NCBI GenBank assembly: GCA_028671895.1
Contig: JAPMAC010000209.1
Location: 20,482,501-20,546,500, forward strand
Origin: Oenanthe sinensis
Lineage: Eukaryota; Streptophyta; Magnoliopsida; Apiales; Apiaceae
DNA: 64,000 bases
Direction: 5' to 3'
Shown: in pieces, positions 47,324 through 57,608 of the stretch
Numbering within the stretch: the first letter of the stretch is position 1
How the letters are laid out: every line of letters starts with the position of its first letter
Translations under genes and position numbers: made by a program
The notes under the pieces: generated by a model
The model's database searches: none
The model's input: only the letters and a program-made list of their open reading frames with translations
What the model was told of the DNA's origin: nothing

Positions 47324-48290
47324 AAATCTTTACTGAATTATTCATTTGAAGTATATGATTATCTCTGACCCTTTTTATTGAGAATCATTTAAATGTTTGC
47401 ACATTGTCTAATATTATATATTGAAAACAATCTAGTATCAAATAGGATACAGAAGATTGGATTATTAATTTCTCACATAATATAAGTAAGGTTCACAGAC
47501 TATATGAAGTTGGACAAATCACTAGTATGACTGTAGTATTATTTGAAATTAGTCTATCTTGACTATATAATAATATTAGTATACTTTGTGTATATTGAAC
47601 ATTATCAAATTTAAAATTGTTCTCTTATAGTGATTAAGAAGTTGAACTAAGATTCTATGTTATTATTATTGCTTAGGTTCTTAATCTGGATATAGTGATT
47701 AACACACGTATATTATATAAATAATTTAACTCATATATGATGTAGTTCATTATGAATTATAATCATTATCTATTGGGTAATGGCATTGTATACATGATGG
47801 AATATTATCTATAGAAAGAATCCATATCCCGATAATATTTGGATTGTTGATATCCCTTTGAAAGCTCATATTTAAGAATTAATCATGCAAAGCCCTGCAA
47901 ACAGATTTGTTCTGACATTATTATAAGGTTTAGTGGATGATCAAGGAATTAAAAGATGTTGACTAAATTAATTGTCAATAATTTAATGTAATCAACCAAC
48001 ATGTGATATGTATGGAGAATTTAATAAGCATATAATAAAGGAGATTAATTAGTTAATTACCCAGATTAGGAAGGTACTTCAATATTAAGTATTTAGTTAT
48101 TTAATTAATATTACTGATAATGTGTTAGGCCTAAGTTTTCAGTAGAAGGCCTAACTTAATTTCTCCAAGATCCACTAGTGTAGCATATAAATACTCTTAT
48201 TCTCCGAGAAATAATCTTAATTTTTTTAGATCCTCTTCTTGTTACAGAAAAATTGAGTATTATATATACACATATACGTGCCCGCGCGAA
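47324..48290 (+). other. 3' tail of fragment D and AT-rich DNA
   Basis: The first codons after the target duplication continue the Copia frame (SFTELF). The rest has no coding content. TATAAATACTC near 48187-48197 followed by CT-rich sequence may be part of the element's LTR, but its borders cannot be set. Confidence 0.4.
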
Positions 48291-48321
48291 TTTGAAATTT
48301 GGTAATAAAAAATAGAGGACA

Positions 48322-49157
48322 TTATCCAAACATTAATTTTTCTGAAATATTATTCAGAACTAACAGATTATTGTCACACCATGAATTGTATAATCCCATA
48401 ATCTCTTTGGGAAGAATTTCTATAGAAGGCCCAAAAATTGACCATCATTCAATGAACCAATTGGGAACTTGTTTATCCAGAATTTCTGGATTCATTGAGA
48501 AAAACCAAGAATGCTTATTCTTAGGGTTTTGATAGTAAAAAGCTTTAGAAAAAGCCTGGATATAATCCCAATAATTGTAGTCAATATATTTACCTTCTAC
48601 TATCTTAATAGTCTTTTTTCCATTTGGATTCAATCCCCATTCTTTTGGAGATAGTACCTTGTTAACATGACACTTGCTGAAATTTATAAAACTCTCAGGA
48701 TTATTATTCTAAAAGTGATGAGTTATAGTTACTGATTCGGTAACTATGAGTAATATCTCTAGATTTTGCCTGGCTTGATTTTGCAGACCTGGGTATCCTC
48801 TTGATTCAAGATACCTTGTTTTAATGAACCACCCATTATTATGAGCAATATCAATGTCTTCATTTTTAATATACAGAATGATTTCCCTATTAGGGTTTTC
48901 AAAGAATCCTTGTTCTTCTTTTTCAGCTGCATCTTTGTAAGATATTATCTTACTGGATGATGAAGACGAAGGTATTTCTTCCTTTTTCAGAGGAGTAGGA
49001 GGTGCAGACAATTGTTGCACTCTTCTTGCCCTATTATGATAGATTTTCCAGTCCCCTATTAGGGGAATAGTAGGTTCTTGATGAGGTAACATATTGTTAC
49101 TCCCATATCCTCGAGCATGACTATATCCGCCGCGACCTCTTCCCCTATTAGGGGTTG
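48322..49157 (-). pseudogene. Caulimovirid downstream ORF, copy 1
   Basis: Runs from an RGR/YGSNN basic start through PLIGDWKIYHNRA, a PPTPLKKEE Ser-rich patch, GWFIKTRYLESRGYPGL, NYWDYIQAFSKAF, HSWFF and PNWFIEWW to TAA at 48322-48324. The initiator ATG is ATA here (ATG in copy 2). In-frame stops lie at 48709-48711 and 48445-48447 (the second replaces a Trp). The Trp/Tyr-rich C-terminal block resembles a protein found beside other plant endogenous caulimovirids. Its function is not known to me. Confidence 0.65.
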
Positions 49158-51540
49158 TTATTGTCCCTGTAAAAATTCTCGGGTTAAATAATCAGCAAGA
49201 GAATTATTTTCTCCTTTTATATATTGAATATCGAATTCAAAGGCAGAGAGCTGAGCTTGCCATCCTGCAAAAATATGTTTTGCTACAAGATTTTTAACAT
49301 CTTTTTCTATAATTGATTTTGTTGAACTACAATCAATTCGCAATAAAAAAAAATTATTTAATAAATTATCTTGAAATTTAGATATACATTTGATAATAGA
49401 AAGCATTTCTTTCTTAATAGTCGAGAATTTTGACTGAGTAGAATTCCATTTTCCTGAGGTAAATCTTATTAAGATCTCCTTTTTAGTTTCAAGATTTTCC
49501 TGTTTTAGGATACCACTATATCCTAAGTTTGAGGCATCAGATTCAACTATTTTGAAATATTTTGGGTGTGCCAAAGATAAATAAGGTAAATATTTTACCT
49601 TTGCTTTAATAGTCCTGATGGCCTTAGAGTGTTTTTCAGTCCAAGGACCATCATTCTTTTTAAGTCTTGAATACATAATTGTTGTATCTATAGCTAAGTT
49701 TTCATAGTAATCTGCTATGTAATTTAGACTACCTAAAAATCTTTGTAGTTATTTTGTATCAGTTATTATATCAGGGAATTTAGAAGCAAATTCAATACTT
49801 CTATCTATAGGAATAATTTTTCCTTGATTAATAATATGACCTAGGAATCTAACCTGAGTCTGAAATAATTTCATCTTTGGGGCAGATAAAACTAACCCAT
49901 TATGTTTAATTAAATTTTTAAATATTTTTAAATGTTTTATATGCTGATCTATTGTTTTAGAATATACTAAAACATCATCAATATAAACAATTATAAATTC
50001 TGTGTATGGATTAAAAATATCATTCATAATATTCTGAAATTCAGAAGGAGGATTTTTTAAATCCAAAAGGGACTACATTCCATTCGAAATGTCCGAATGG
50101 GACTGTAAAAGCAGTTTTATATCTATCAGATTCAATAATTTGAATCTGCCAATATCCTGATTTCATATCAATTTTTGAAAAGATTAAAGCATCGTTTAAT
50201 CTATCTAATAAATTCTTTTTATTAGGAATTGGATACCTAATCCATTTTAACACCTTATTAAGGGGTTTATAATTAATAACTAATCTAGGAACTCCTCGTT
50301 CCTTTTCTGCTGCATTATTAATATAAAAAGCTGTGCAGCTCCATGGAGATTTAGATTTGCTAATCAATTTTTTCTCTAGTAGAGAATCTATTTCTTTCTT
50401 ACATAATTCCAAATATTCTCTGTTCATTTGAGCATGTCTAGCTTTCGTAGGGATTTTTTTCTCATCAAATCCTTCTATATAAAGTAATGAAATAAAATGT
50501 TTCTTCTTATCCCAGAAAGCATTAGGTAAGTTGTTACAAACCTCTGTATGAAATTGTTGTTCAATTAATTTTATTTGAACCTGAACATTACTTTTATTAA
50601 GTTGTTCATTAATATTTAATATATTTACTTTTTCTTTAAGAAAACATAATTGTTTTTCTTTATTTAAGAGAATATCGCTTACTTCATTTAACATACGCGT
50701 CTGAGGGTCTGTAATGAATTTAAATAAGATTTCTTTCCCTCCTATAGTGGCTAATATGCCATTTTGATCTACCATTTTAATAGGCATAATCTTATGAAAA
50801 AAAGAGGCTCCTAAGATAACCCTATGAATAATGTTTTTTACCAAAATAAAAGATGTTGGTAAACAAATTTCTTGGTTACAAATATAAGTGTTGGATAATT
50901 TATATTTTACCCTTAACTTATCTCCTCCTGCATGAGAAAGAGATTGAGTGGTTTTCTCAAAATATTTTGTAGGAATAATTCCTTCTTGTATACAATTTAA
51001 ATCAGCACCACTATCTACTAGTGCTATCTAATTTTCTAAGATAAAATCTTTATCTATGACTAAAGTAATTTTCAAAAACCATTTTTGTGATGTTACTTGT
51101 TCTAAAAGACAAAGGTACTCAGAACCTTCTGGATTACTAGTTGTAGGAACATCTTCATCATTAATAAAAGTTCCTACTTCTAATAGGTTACTCTATTAGA
51201 TAACCTATCATTATTTTGTTTAATCTGACTTATTTCAGATTTTAATAGAGTTATTTCTCTTTTTAAATCTTTTACAGAGACTGGATCTTCTTTGATATTA
51301 GATTGTTGAAATCTTTGTAATACCTCACTTATTTGATAAGGTGTTGTGGTTATTAAAGGAGATTCTTTATTAGAATTTTCTTTATTCTTTTTAATTAAAA
51401 CTTCTATCATTTTTTGTTTTAATTCTAGATCCATAATATATTTTATGGCCTCTATTGCCTTTCGTTCATCTGAAATGATGTCATTTAATCCATTCATTTC
51501 TACTATAGATTTCCAATAACTAAGTTCATTACACTGACAA
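49158..51540 (-). pseudogene. Caulimovirid polyprotein, copy 1: protease, RT, RNase H
   Basis: Minus-strand order: spacer with coiled coil (51540-51190), protease (DSGADLN near 51010), RT (about 50440-49750; GYWQIQI, VPFGHFEWNVVPFGF, YIDDVLVYS with the two catalytic Asp at about 49979-49974), RNase H (49676-49158, ending ADYLTREFLQGQ then TAA). Breaks: a one-base deletion near 51190, an in-frame TAG just before the protease motif (about 51035), a frameshift in an A-run near 50060, and TAA near 49748. The reverse transcriptase core residues are intact but the frame is broken in several places. Confidence 0.88.
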
Positions 51541-51559
51541 ATCATATATATGCGTCTAA

Positions 51560-52646
51560 ACCTCTTGATAAATATTATTACAAGAGACCTTCTCCTCAGG
51601 ATCTTCTTTTTGAAGAACCAGAACCTTTTCAAAATTCCTACTCAGGAAAAGCCATTTATGAATGGAATATAGATGGTTTAAATAATAAAAAAATTGTAGA
51701 TGTAATACATAGAATTATTATGTATTCAACTGTCTGTAAACAACATGAGAATAGCGATAGTGCTATAGCATCTTTAATAACCATAGAATTTGTGGGTCAA
51801 CTTCGAGGTTGGTGGGATCATTATATTACTGATTCTTAAAGAAGTGAAATTATGAATCATAAAAAATTGGTTAAATTAGAACCAAATAATCCTGAAAACC
51901 AGGCTGTCATACCCACGGGAGAAGAAGATGCAGTTTATACATTGTGTCTTTCTATATTACAACATTTTGTAGGAACTACAGTTCCTATAGGAGAAAAATT
52001 ACAAACACTTCTCCAGAACCTTAGGTGTCCTTCATTGACCCATTTTAGATGGTATAAGGATACTTTCTTATCTAGGGTTTATCAATTATCAAAGCCTAAT
52101 TCTACCCATTGGAAGTCTAAATTCATAGACAGTCTTTCTCATCTTTTTGTAGAAAAGGTTAGGCGATCATTAAGAATAAAAAATGATGGAATAAATATTA
52201 ATTATTCCGACCTAACTTATGGACAGCTCATAAGTAGTTGTATAAATGAAGGATTAGCTTTATGTAATGAGATCAAGCTAAAAACTCAATTAAAAAAGCA
52301 AAAAAATTCAGAGAAACACCAGATTGGTGAATTCTGTGAGCAATTTGCTTTTGACTTAGGAAAATCTCTTAGACCTCTAGAGGCTCATAAAGCCAAAGGA
52401 AAACAAAAAATTGTATATAAGAAGAATAAATCTTATAAAAAATAAAAATATTATGAAAAACCTTATAAGAAAAATTATAAGAGGCATTTTTATGCTAAGA
52501 ATAAACAAAAGGGAAAACTTTTTATTCCTAAAGGAAAAAGAAAAGCTAAAACACTGGAAGTAACCTGCCACAAATGTGGAAAAGTAGAGCTCTATGCTAA
52601 TAAATGTTGGACTAAGAGAGCCTTAAATGAATTAGAAGATGAATAA
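51560..52646 (+). pseudogene. Caulimovirid capsid region, copy 2
   Basis: One frame with stops at 51837-51839, 52443-52445 and 52644-52646. Capsid-type motifs: YEWNIDG (near 51668), GQLRGWWDHY (near 51798), TLLQNLRCPSLTHFRWYKDTFLSR (52008-52070), then a Lys-rich stretch and a zinc knuckle near 52571-52610 of form CHKCGKVELYANKC. The position that is His in CX2CX4HX4C is Leu here, so the metal site is defective. Caulimovirid capsids bind pregenomic RNA through this knuckle. The N-terminal movement-protein part is missing at the inversion junction. Confidence 0.8.
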
Positions 52647-54223
52647 TTACGTTCTCATTTAAAGAAGATTATGTTAATAAATTCAGAATCAGAACTAGAA
52701 TCCTCTAATGAAGAAGAGGATTTAGAATTGGTTAATGATACCACTTCAGAATCATCATCCCCAGACAATAAAGATTGTCAGTGTAATGAACTTAGTTATT
52801 GGAAATCTATAGTAGAAATGAATGGATTAAATGACATCACTTCAGATGAACGAAAGGCAATAGAGGCCATAAAATATATTATGGATCTAGAATTAAAACA
52901 AAAAATGATAGAAGTTTTAATTAAAAAGAATAAAGAAAATTCTAATAAAGAATCTCCTTTAATAACCTCAACACCTTATCAAATAAGTGAGGTATTACAA
53001 ATATTTCAACAATCTAATATCTTAGAAGATCCAGTCTCTGTAATAGATTTAAAAAGAGAAATAACTCTATTAAAATCTGAAATAAGTCAGATTAAACAAA
53101 ATAATGATAGGTTATCTAATAGAGTAACCTTATTAGAAATAGATACTTTTATTAAGGATAAAGATGTTACTACAACTAGTAATCCAGAAGGTTCTGAGTA
53201 CCTTCATCTTTTAGAACAAGTAACATCACAAAAATGGTTTTTAAAAATTACTTTAGTCATAGATAAAGATTTTATCTTAGAAAATTAGATAGCACTAGTA
53301 GATAGTGGTGCTGATTTAAATTGTATACAGGAAGGAATTATTTCTACAAAATATTTTGAGAAAACCACTCAATCTCTTTCTCATGCAGGAAGAGATAAGT
53401 TAAGGGTAAAATATAAATTATCCAACACTTATATTTGTAACCAAGAAATTTGTTTACCAACATCTTTTACTTTGGTAAAAAACATTAATCATAGGGTTAT
53501 CTTAGGAACCCCTTTTCTTCATAAGTTTATGCCTATTAAAATGGTAGATCAAAATGACATATTAGCCACTATAGGAGAGAAATAAACCTTATTTAAATTC
53601 ATTACAGACCCTCAGACGCGTATGTTAAATGAAGTAAGAGATATTCTCTTAAATAAAAAAAAACAATTATGTTTTCTTAAAGAAGAAATAAATATATTAA
53701 ATATTAATGAACAACTTAATAAAAGTAATGTTCAGATTCAAATAAAATCAGTTGAACAAAAATTTCATAATGAGGTTTGTAACAACTTACCTAATACTTT
53801 CTGGGATATGAAGAAACATTTTATTTCCTTACCTTAGTTGAAACCGATTCCTCAAACTTATGATATGGTGGTATCCTAAAACAGGAAAATCCTGAAATTA
53901 AAGAGGAGATCTTAGTAAGATTTACCTCAGGAAAATGGAATCCTACTCAGTCAAAATACTCGACTATTAAGAAAGAAATGCTTTCTATTATAAAATGTAT
54001 ATCTAAATTTCAAGATGATTTATTAAATAATTTTTTTTATTGCGAATTAATTGTAGTTCAGTAAAATCAATTATAGAAAAAGATGTTAAAAATCTTGTAG
54101 CACAACATATTTTTGCAGGATGGCAACCTCAGCTATTTGCCTTTGGATTCAATATTCAATATATAAAAGGAGAAAATAATTCTCTTGCTGATTATTTAAC
54201 CCGAGAATTTTTACAGGGACAAT
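52647..54223 (+). pseudogene. Caulimovirid spacer, protease and RNase H, copy 2
   Basis: Acidic Ser-rich spacer and coiled coil (52671-53285), TAG at 53286-53288, protease with DSGADLN near 53300 and a second conserved patch (HRVILGTPF near 53490), TAA at 53583-53585, N-terminal connection domain to 53837, then a jump straight into RNase H (ETDSSNL near 53840) with frame changes, ending EFLQGQ-TGA near 54222. No RT remains, so the copy is not functional. Confidence 0.85.
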
Positions 54224-54535
54224 GACAACCCCTAATAGGGGAAGAGATCTCGGCAGATATGGTCGTGGTCGAGGATATGGGAGTAACAATATGTTACCTC
54301 GTCAAGAACCTACTGTTCCCTTAATAGGGGACTGGACAACCTATCATAATAGGGCAAAAAGAGTGCAACAATTACCTGCACCTCCTACTCCTCTGAAAAA
54401 GGAAGAAATACCTTCATCTTCATCATCCAATAAGATAATATCTTACAAAGATGCAGCTAAAAAAGAATAACAAGGATTCGTTGAAAACCCTAATAGGGAA
54501 ATCATTCTGTATATTGAGAATGAAGACATTGATAT
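54222..54535 (+). pseudogene. Caulimovirid downstream ORF, copy 2, truncated by element E
   Basis: Starts ATG at 54222, which overlaps the polyprotein stop as ATGA, an arrangement that allows coupled reinitiation. A TAA at about 54468 and then the LTR of element E end it after the NEDIDI segment; copy 1 shows the missing continuation. Confidence 0.75.
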
Positions 54536-55190
54536 TGAAAGGCATATGTCAAGGCCTATTTGTAATTAGTAGATGACAACTCAACTCATGTAAGAAATTA
54601 AAGTAAGTAATAAATACTGAGGATTGAATCAAATCGAAGAATGTCAACTAGACACAAAGAATCAACTTGTCAGAAGAATTATAATGAAGTTGCTACTCTA
54701 CACCGGAAGAAGTTCATTTATATGTTCAAGCGTCGGAGAAAAATAGAGAAGCAGTTGTTCAGAAGATTCTAAGTGGCTACTACAGAAGATTCTAGAAGAA
54801 GAATGAAGACAGTGAAGCAGAAGAAGAACAGAAGACCACAGCTTAATGTTAAAGATGAAGAATATTTATTATAGTATGACATAAATGAACCAGACAGTAC
54901 ATTTGTGTGTCAACTAAAATAATAAATATTCATCATCTAGCTCAAGTGGTTTTATGACAAAAGACACAACGAAGACTGGAAGACTTCAAGACTGATAGCA
55001 CGGTAATACAAGACGAAATAGTATTTTAATTCTACTATCAAATGTTAATTGATTATTTAATTTATCTAATTAAATTAATTCAAGTTGAATTTAATTTAAT
55101 TTGTAAATTAACTAATTAATTTAAGTAGAATTAATTTATTATAAAAGATATGACTTAATATGACTTTTAATATAATTCAAATGACTAATA

Positions 55191-55595
55191 AATAAGTCAT
55201 ACCGACTGTTTATTAATAAGTCATACCGAATTATATTAATAAAAGTCATACCGACTGAATAAAGAGAAAGTCATACCGAAGCTGTTAAAGAAAAGTCATA
55301 CCGGAGCAGCCGACTGATAAGTCATACCGAGCTTTAAAAAGAAAAGTCATACCGAGCTTCAGGCAGAAAGGTCATACATGAGATAAGTCATACCGAATTT
55401 CTGTTGATCAAAAGGTCATACTGAGTGATTTTTTTTATTATATTAAAAAGTCATACCGACTTTTTAATTAATAAAATAAGTCATACCGACCATTCAGAAG
55501 TCTTGCCCAGGTTTTTATAAGTCATTCAAGTGTTAAATAAGTCATACAAGACTTATTTTCATTAAATTAAGTCATGCTGATAAAGGTCATACCAG
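55191..55595. repeat. AAGTCATACCGA motif array in U3 of LTR E
   Basis: About ten exact AAGTCATACCG(A/G) units and seven variants over 400 bp, irregularly spaced by 8-35 bp. It ends 15 bases before the TATA box. LTR A has fewer exact copies and long TA expansions between them. Confidence 0.88.
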
Positions 55596-55609
55596 TCATT
55601 TCAAATCTC

Positions 55610-55617
55610 TATAAATA
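55610..55617 (+). promoter_or_regulatory. TATA box of LTR E
   Basis: TATAAATA in CTCTATAAATATGAG, conserved with LTR A. Confidence 0.75.
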
Positions 55618-55978
55618 TGAGATCAGCTCTTCACTTTTCAGTTGTTCAATCCAAGAGTTAGAAAAATCAGATCAAAATCAGTAATTTATCTGCATTGTAA
55701 TATTCACAGATTTCTGTGCTGAGTTTGGATATAATTGTTAAATACGAACAATTCATGTCAAATTTGTTCTAGAACTTTTAATCAATTATATAACTATTTT
55801 CTTAATATTAATTTTGTAATACTAATCAAGTTAAAATTATATCTTTCACTTGAACAGTATTTCATTCCAATTAATATTTCGCGAGTAATTAAAATAATAT
55901 TTTTAATCCAAATTATTCCGTGATTAATTTTCAGATATTGTATTCAACCCCCCTTCTACAATATCAGGGACCAACAAT

Positions 55979-55993
55979 TGGCATCAGAGCTGG
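55979..55993 (+). promoter_or_regulatory. Primer binding site of element E
   Basis: TGGCATCAGAGCTGG two bases after the LTR. It matches the initiator tRNA-Met complement TGGTATCAGAGC with one change. Confidence 0.9.
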
Positions 55994-56183
55994 TTGATAT
56001 ATTTTCATATCAGATCCAAATCAAATTCCGCGAACTCATACAGATCTCAAAAATTATTTTAAATTCGAAATTATTTTTTATTCGAAATAATTTTTTTTCC
56101 GAAAAATTATTTTTGATCAAAAATTGTTTTAAGTCAAAAATTAAAATATTTTTTGAAACATTTAATTTTTAATCTTATTAAAG

Positions 56184-57587
56184 ATGAGTACCCAGAAAGT
56201 GACCAGTATCAAAATTCCACAGTTCGACAGAGAACACTACAATTTGTGGAAACATAAAATGCTACTGTTTATCGGGATTGCAAATCCCAAGTATGCAAAT
56301 ATTTTGGCCAATGGTGTTGAACCCCCTATATCAGTTATTCTCGAACATATAGTAGATGGGGTCGTAATTCCTCACAGACAGTTTCCAAAAAGTCTATCTG
56401 ACTATACAATTGAAGAAAAGGAAGCTGTGTCCCTGGACAACAATCTCAAACTGATATTGATTGAATCTCTAGACTACGTCATGTACAATCAAGTAGTCAA
56501 TTGTAAAAATGCAAAACAGATTTGGGATACAATAGAGATTATCAACGAGGGGACTGAGGAAGTCAAAGAGAATAGACTGGAAATCCTGATCTCCCAGTAC
56601 GAGCAGTTTAGGTCCAACCCTGGTGAGGGTATCTCTGAGGTGTTTCAGAGATTGAACAAACTGATAAACGAGCTCAACATGAATGAGAAGTATTATCAGA
56701 ATCAGGAGATCAACAGGAAGTTTCTGCTAACCCTACCCGAGCATCTGGAGCATAGAATCGCAGCAATCCGTGAGTCTAGGGACATGAAGGAGGTAACCCT
56801 AGAAAGACTCTACGGAGTATTGAAGACATATGAGCTGGAACAGATCCAGACGAGAGAGATGTATGGGAGAGGCAAGGTTCAGAGTTCCTCCAAAGCACTG
56901 TTAGTGGAAGCACCACAGAAGATGGAAATGAAGGCTGCTGTACCTTCACTAGAGTATGTTGTTCCAGAAATTGGACATAGTTCAGATAAACAAGAAGGTG
57001 GTGAATTCTACTCTCTGGAAGAACTAGATCAGCTAGAAGATGAGTCTCTAGCTTTGGTTGCCAGGAAGTTTGGCAACATGAGATTTTGGAGAAATCCCTC
57101 CTATAAAGTTAAATCAAATTTTGGGAGATTCCAAAGAGGAGGGTCTTCAACAGCTGAATCAAAGAGCGGCTATAAGACCGGCTTAGTGGATAGAAGCAAG
57201 TTTCGTTGCTTCAACTGCAATGAGCTAGGCCACTTTGCAACGGAGTGCAAGAAGCCTAAGCAAGGGGAGAAGAGAGAGTCTTACGAAGAGCTCAAGGAAA
57301 AGTACGATGCACTTTTGCAAAAGCATCAAGGAAAGTCCTATCTGGTAAAGGGAAAAAGTTGGGATGACTCAGATGATAGTGATGAGGAAGAGCTGGGAAA
57401 TCTTGCTCTTATGGCTTCATCCGAAGAATCAAGGTCTCCTAATAGTCAAAAAGGAATAGAGGTAAATCCTTATTGCCCTAAAATGTTTAATTTAATAGGT
57501 AAAGAACTAGAAGGTGAAAGAAGTAAGGTTAAGCAACTAAGACTCGAAAATAAAGATCTAGTTGATGAGCTCGAAGTCTTAAAATAG
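56184..57587 (+). CDS. Gag of element E (capsid and zinc knuckle)
   Basis: 467 codons, ATG at 56184 after a 190-base leader. Residues about 10-230 are the Copia capsid region (FDREHYNLWKHKM, AKQIWDTIE, SQYEQFRSNPGEGISEVFQRL, LLTLPEHLEHRIAAIRES). Residues 342-355 form the zinc knuckle CFNCNELGHFATEC (CX2CX4HX4C, Cys342, Cys345, His350, Cys355) that binds element RNA. The C-terminal part is acidic then coiled coil. TAG at 57585-57587 stops the frame within that coiled coil; the same frame continues at 57609, so the stop looks like a single substitution or a programmed stop. Confidence 0.92.
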   Translation: MSTQKVTSIKIPQFDREHYNLWKHKMLLFIGIANPKYANILANGVEPPISVILEHIVDGVVIPHRQFPKSLSDYTIEEKEAVSLDNNLKLILIESLDYVMYNQVVNCKNAKQIWDTIEIINEGTEEVKENRLEILISQYEQFRSNPGEGISEVFQRLNKLINELNMNEKYYQNQEINRKFLLTLPEHLEHRIAAIRESRDMKEVTLERLYGVLKTYELEQIQTREMYGRGKVQSSSKALLVEAPQKMEMKAAVPSLEYVVPEIGHSSDKQEGGEFYSLEELDQLEDESLALVARKFGNMRFWRNPSYKVKSNFGRFQRGGSSTAESKSGYKTGLVDRSKFRCFNCNELGHFATECKKPKQGEKRESYEELKEKYDALLQKHQGKSYLVKGKSWDDSDDSDEEELGNLALMASSEESRSPNSQKGIEVNPYCPKMFNLIGKELEGERSKVKQLRLENKDLVDELEVLK

Positions 57588-57608
57588 TTAAAACGAAACA
57601 GTGACAAG

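Larger units (their letters stand above)
48322..51540 (-). mobile_element. Endogenous caulimovirid, copy 1 (protease-RT-RNase H and second ORF)
   Basis: A minus-strand pararetrovirus fossil with the order protease, RT, RNase H, then a separate downstream ORF. There is no integrase and no LTR, as in Caulimoviridae. The layout (one long polyprotein ORF followed by a second ORF of unknown role) and sequence style suggest a florendovirus-like or related lineage; this is inference. Homology to copy 2 (plus strand) begins at about 51540, where the two copies meet head to head. Confidence 0.85.
51541..54535 (+). mobile_element. Endogenous caulimovirid, copy 2 (capsid to second ORF, RT deleted)
   Basis: Plus-strand copy that contains capsid sequence absent from copy 1, the spacer and protease, then a deletion of about 0.95 kb removing the RT, then RNase H and the start of the second ORF. 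Element E inserted at 54535/54536 cuts the second ORF. It shares roughly 90% or more identity with copy 1 over the common parts. Confidence 0.85.
54536..55976 (+). repeat. 5' LTR of element E
   Basis: 1441 bp, TGAAAGGC to ACCAACA. Contains the AAGTCATACCGA array (55191-55595), a TATA box (55610-55617) and a CCCCCCTTCTACAATATC end. Homologous to LTR A at 1993-3411. Confidence 0.93.

Noticed and set aside
51541..51632. N-terminal extension of the minus-strand ORF across the inversion junction (51180-51632)
   Set aside because: The residues before the shared spacer are the antisense of capsid sequence from copy 2, created by the head-to-head joint.
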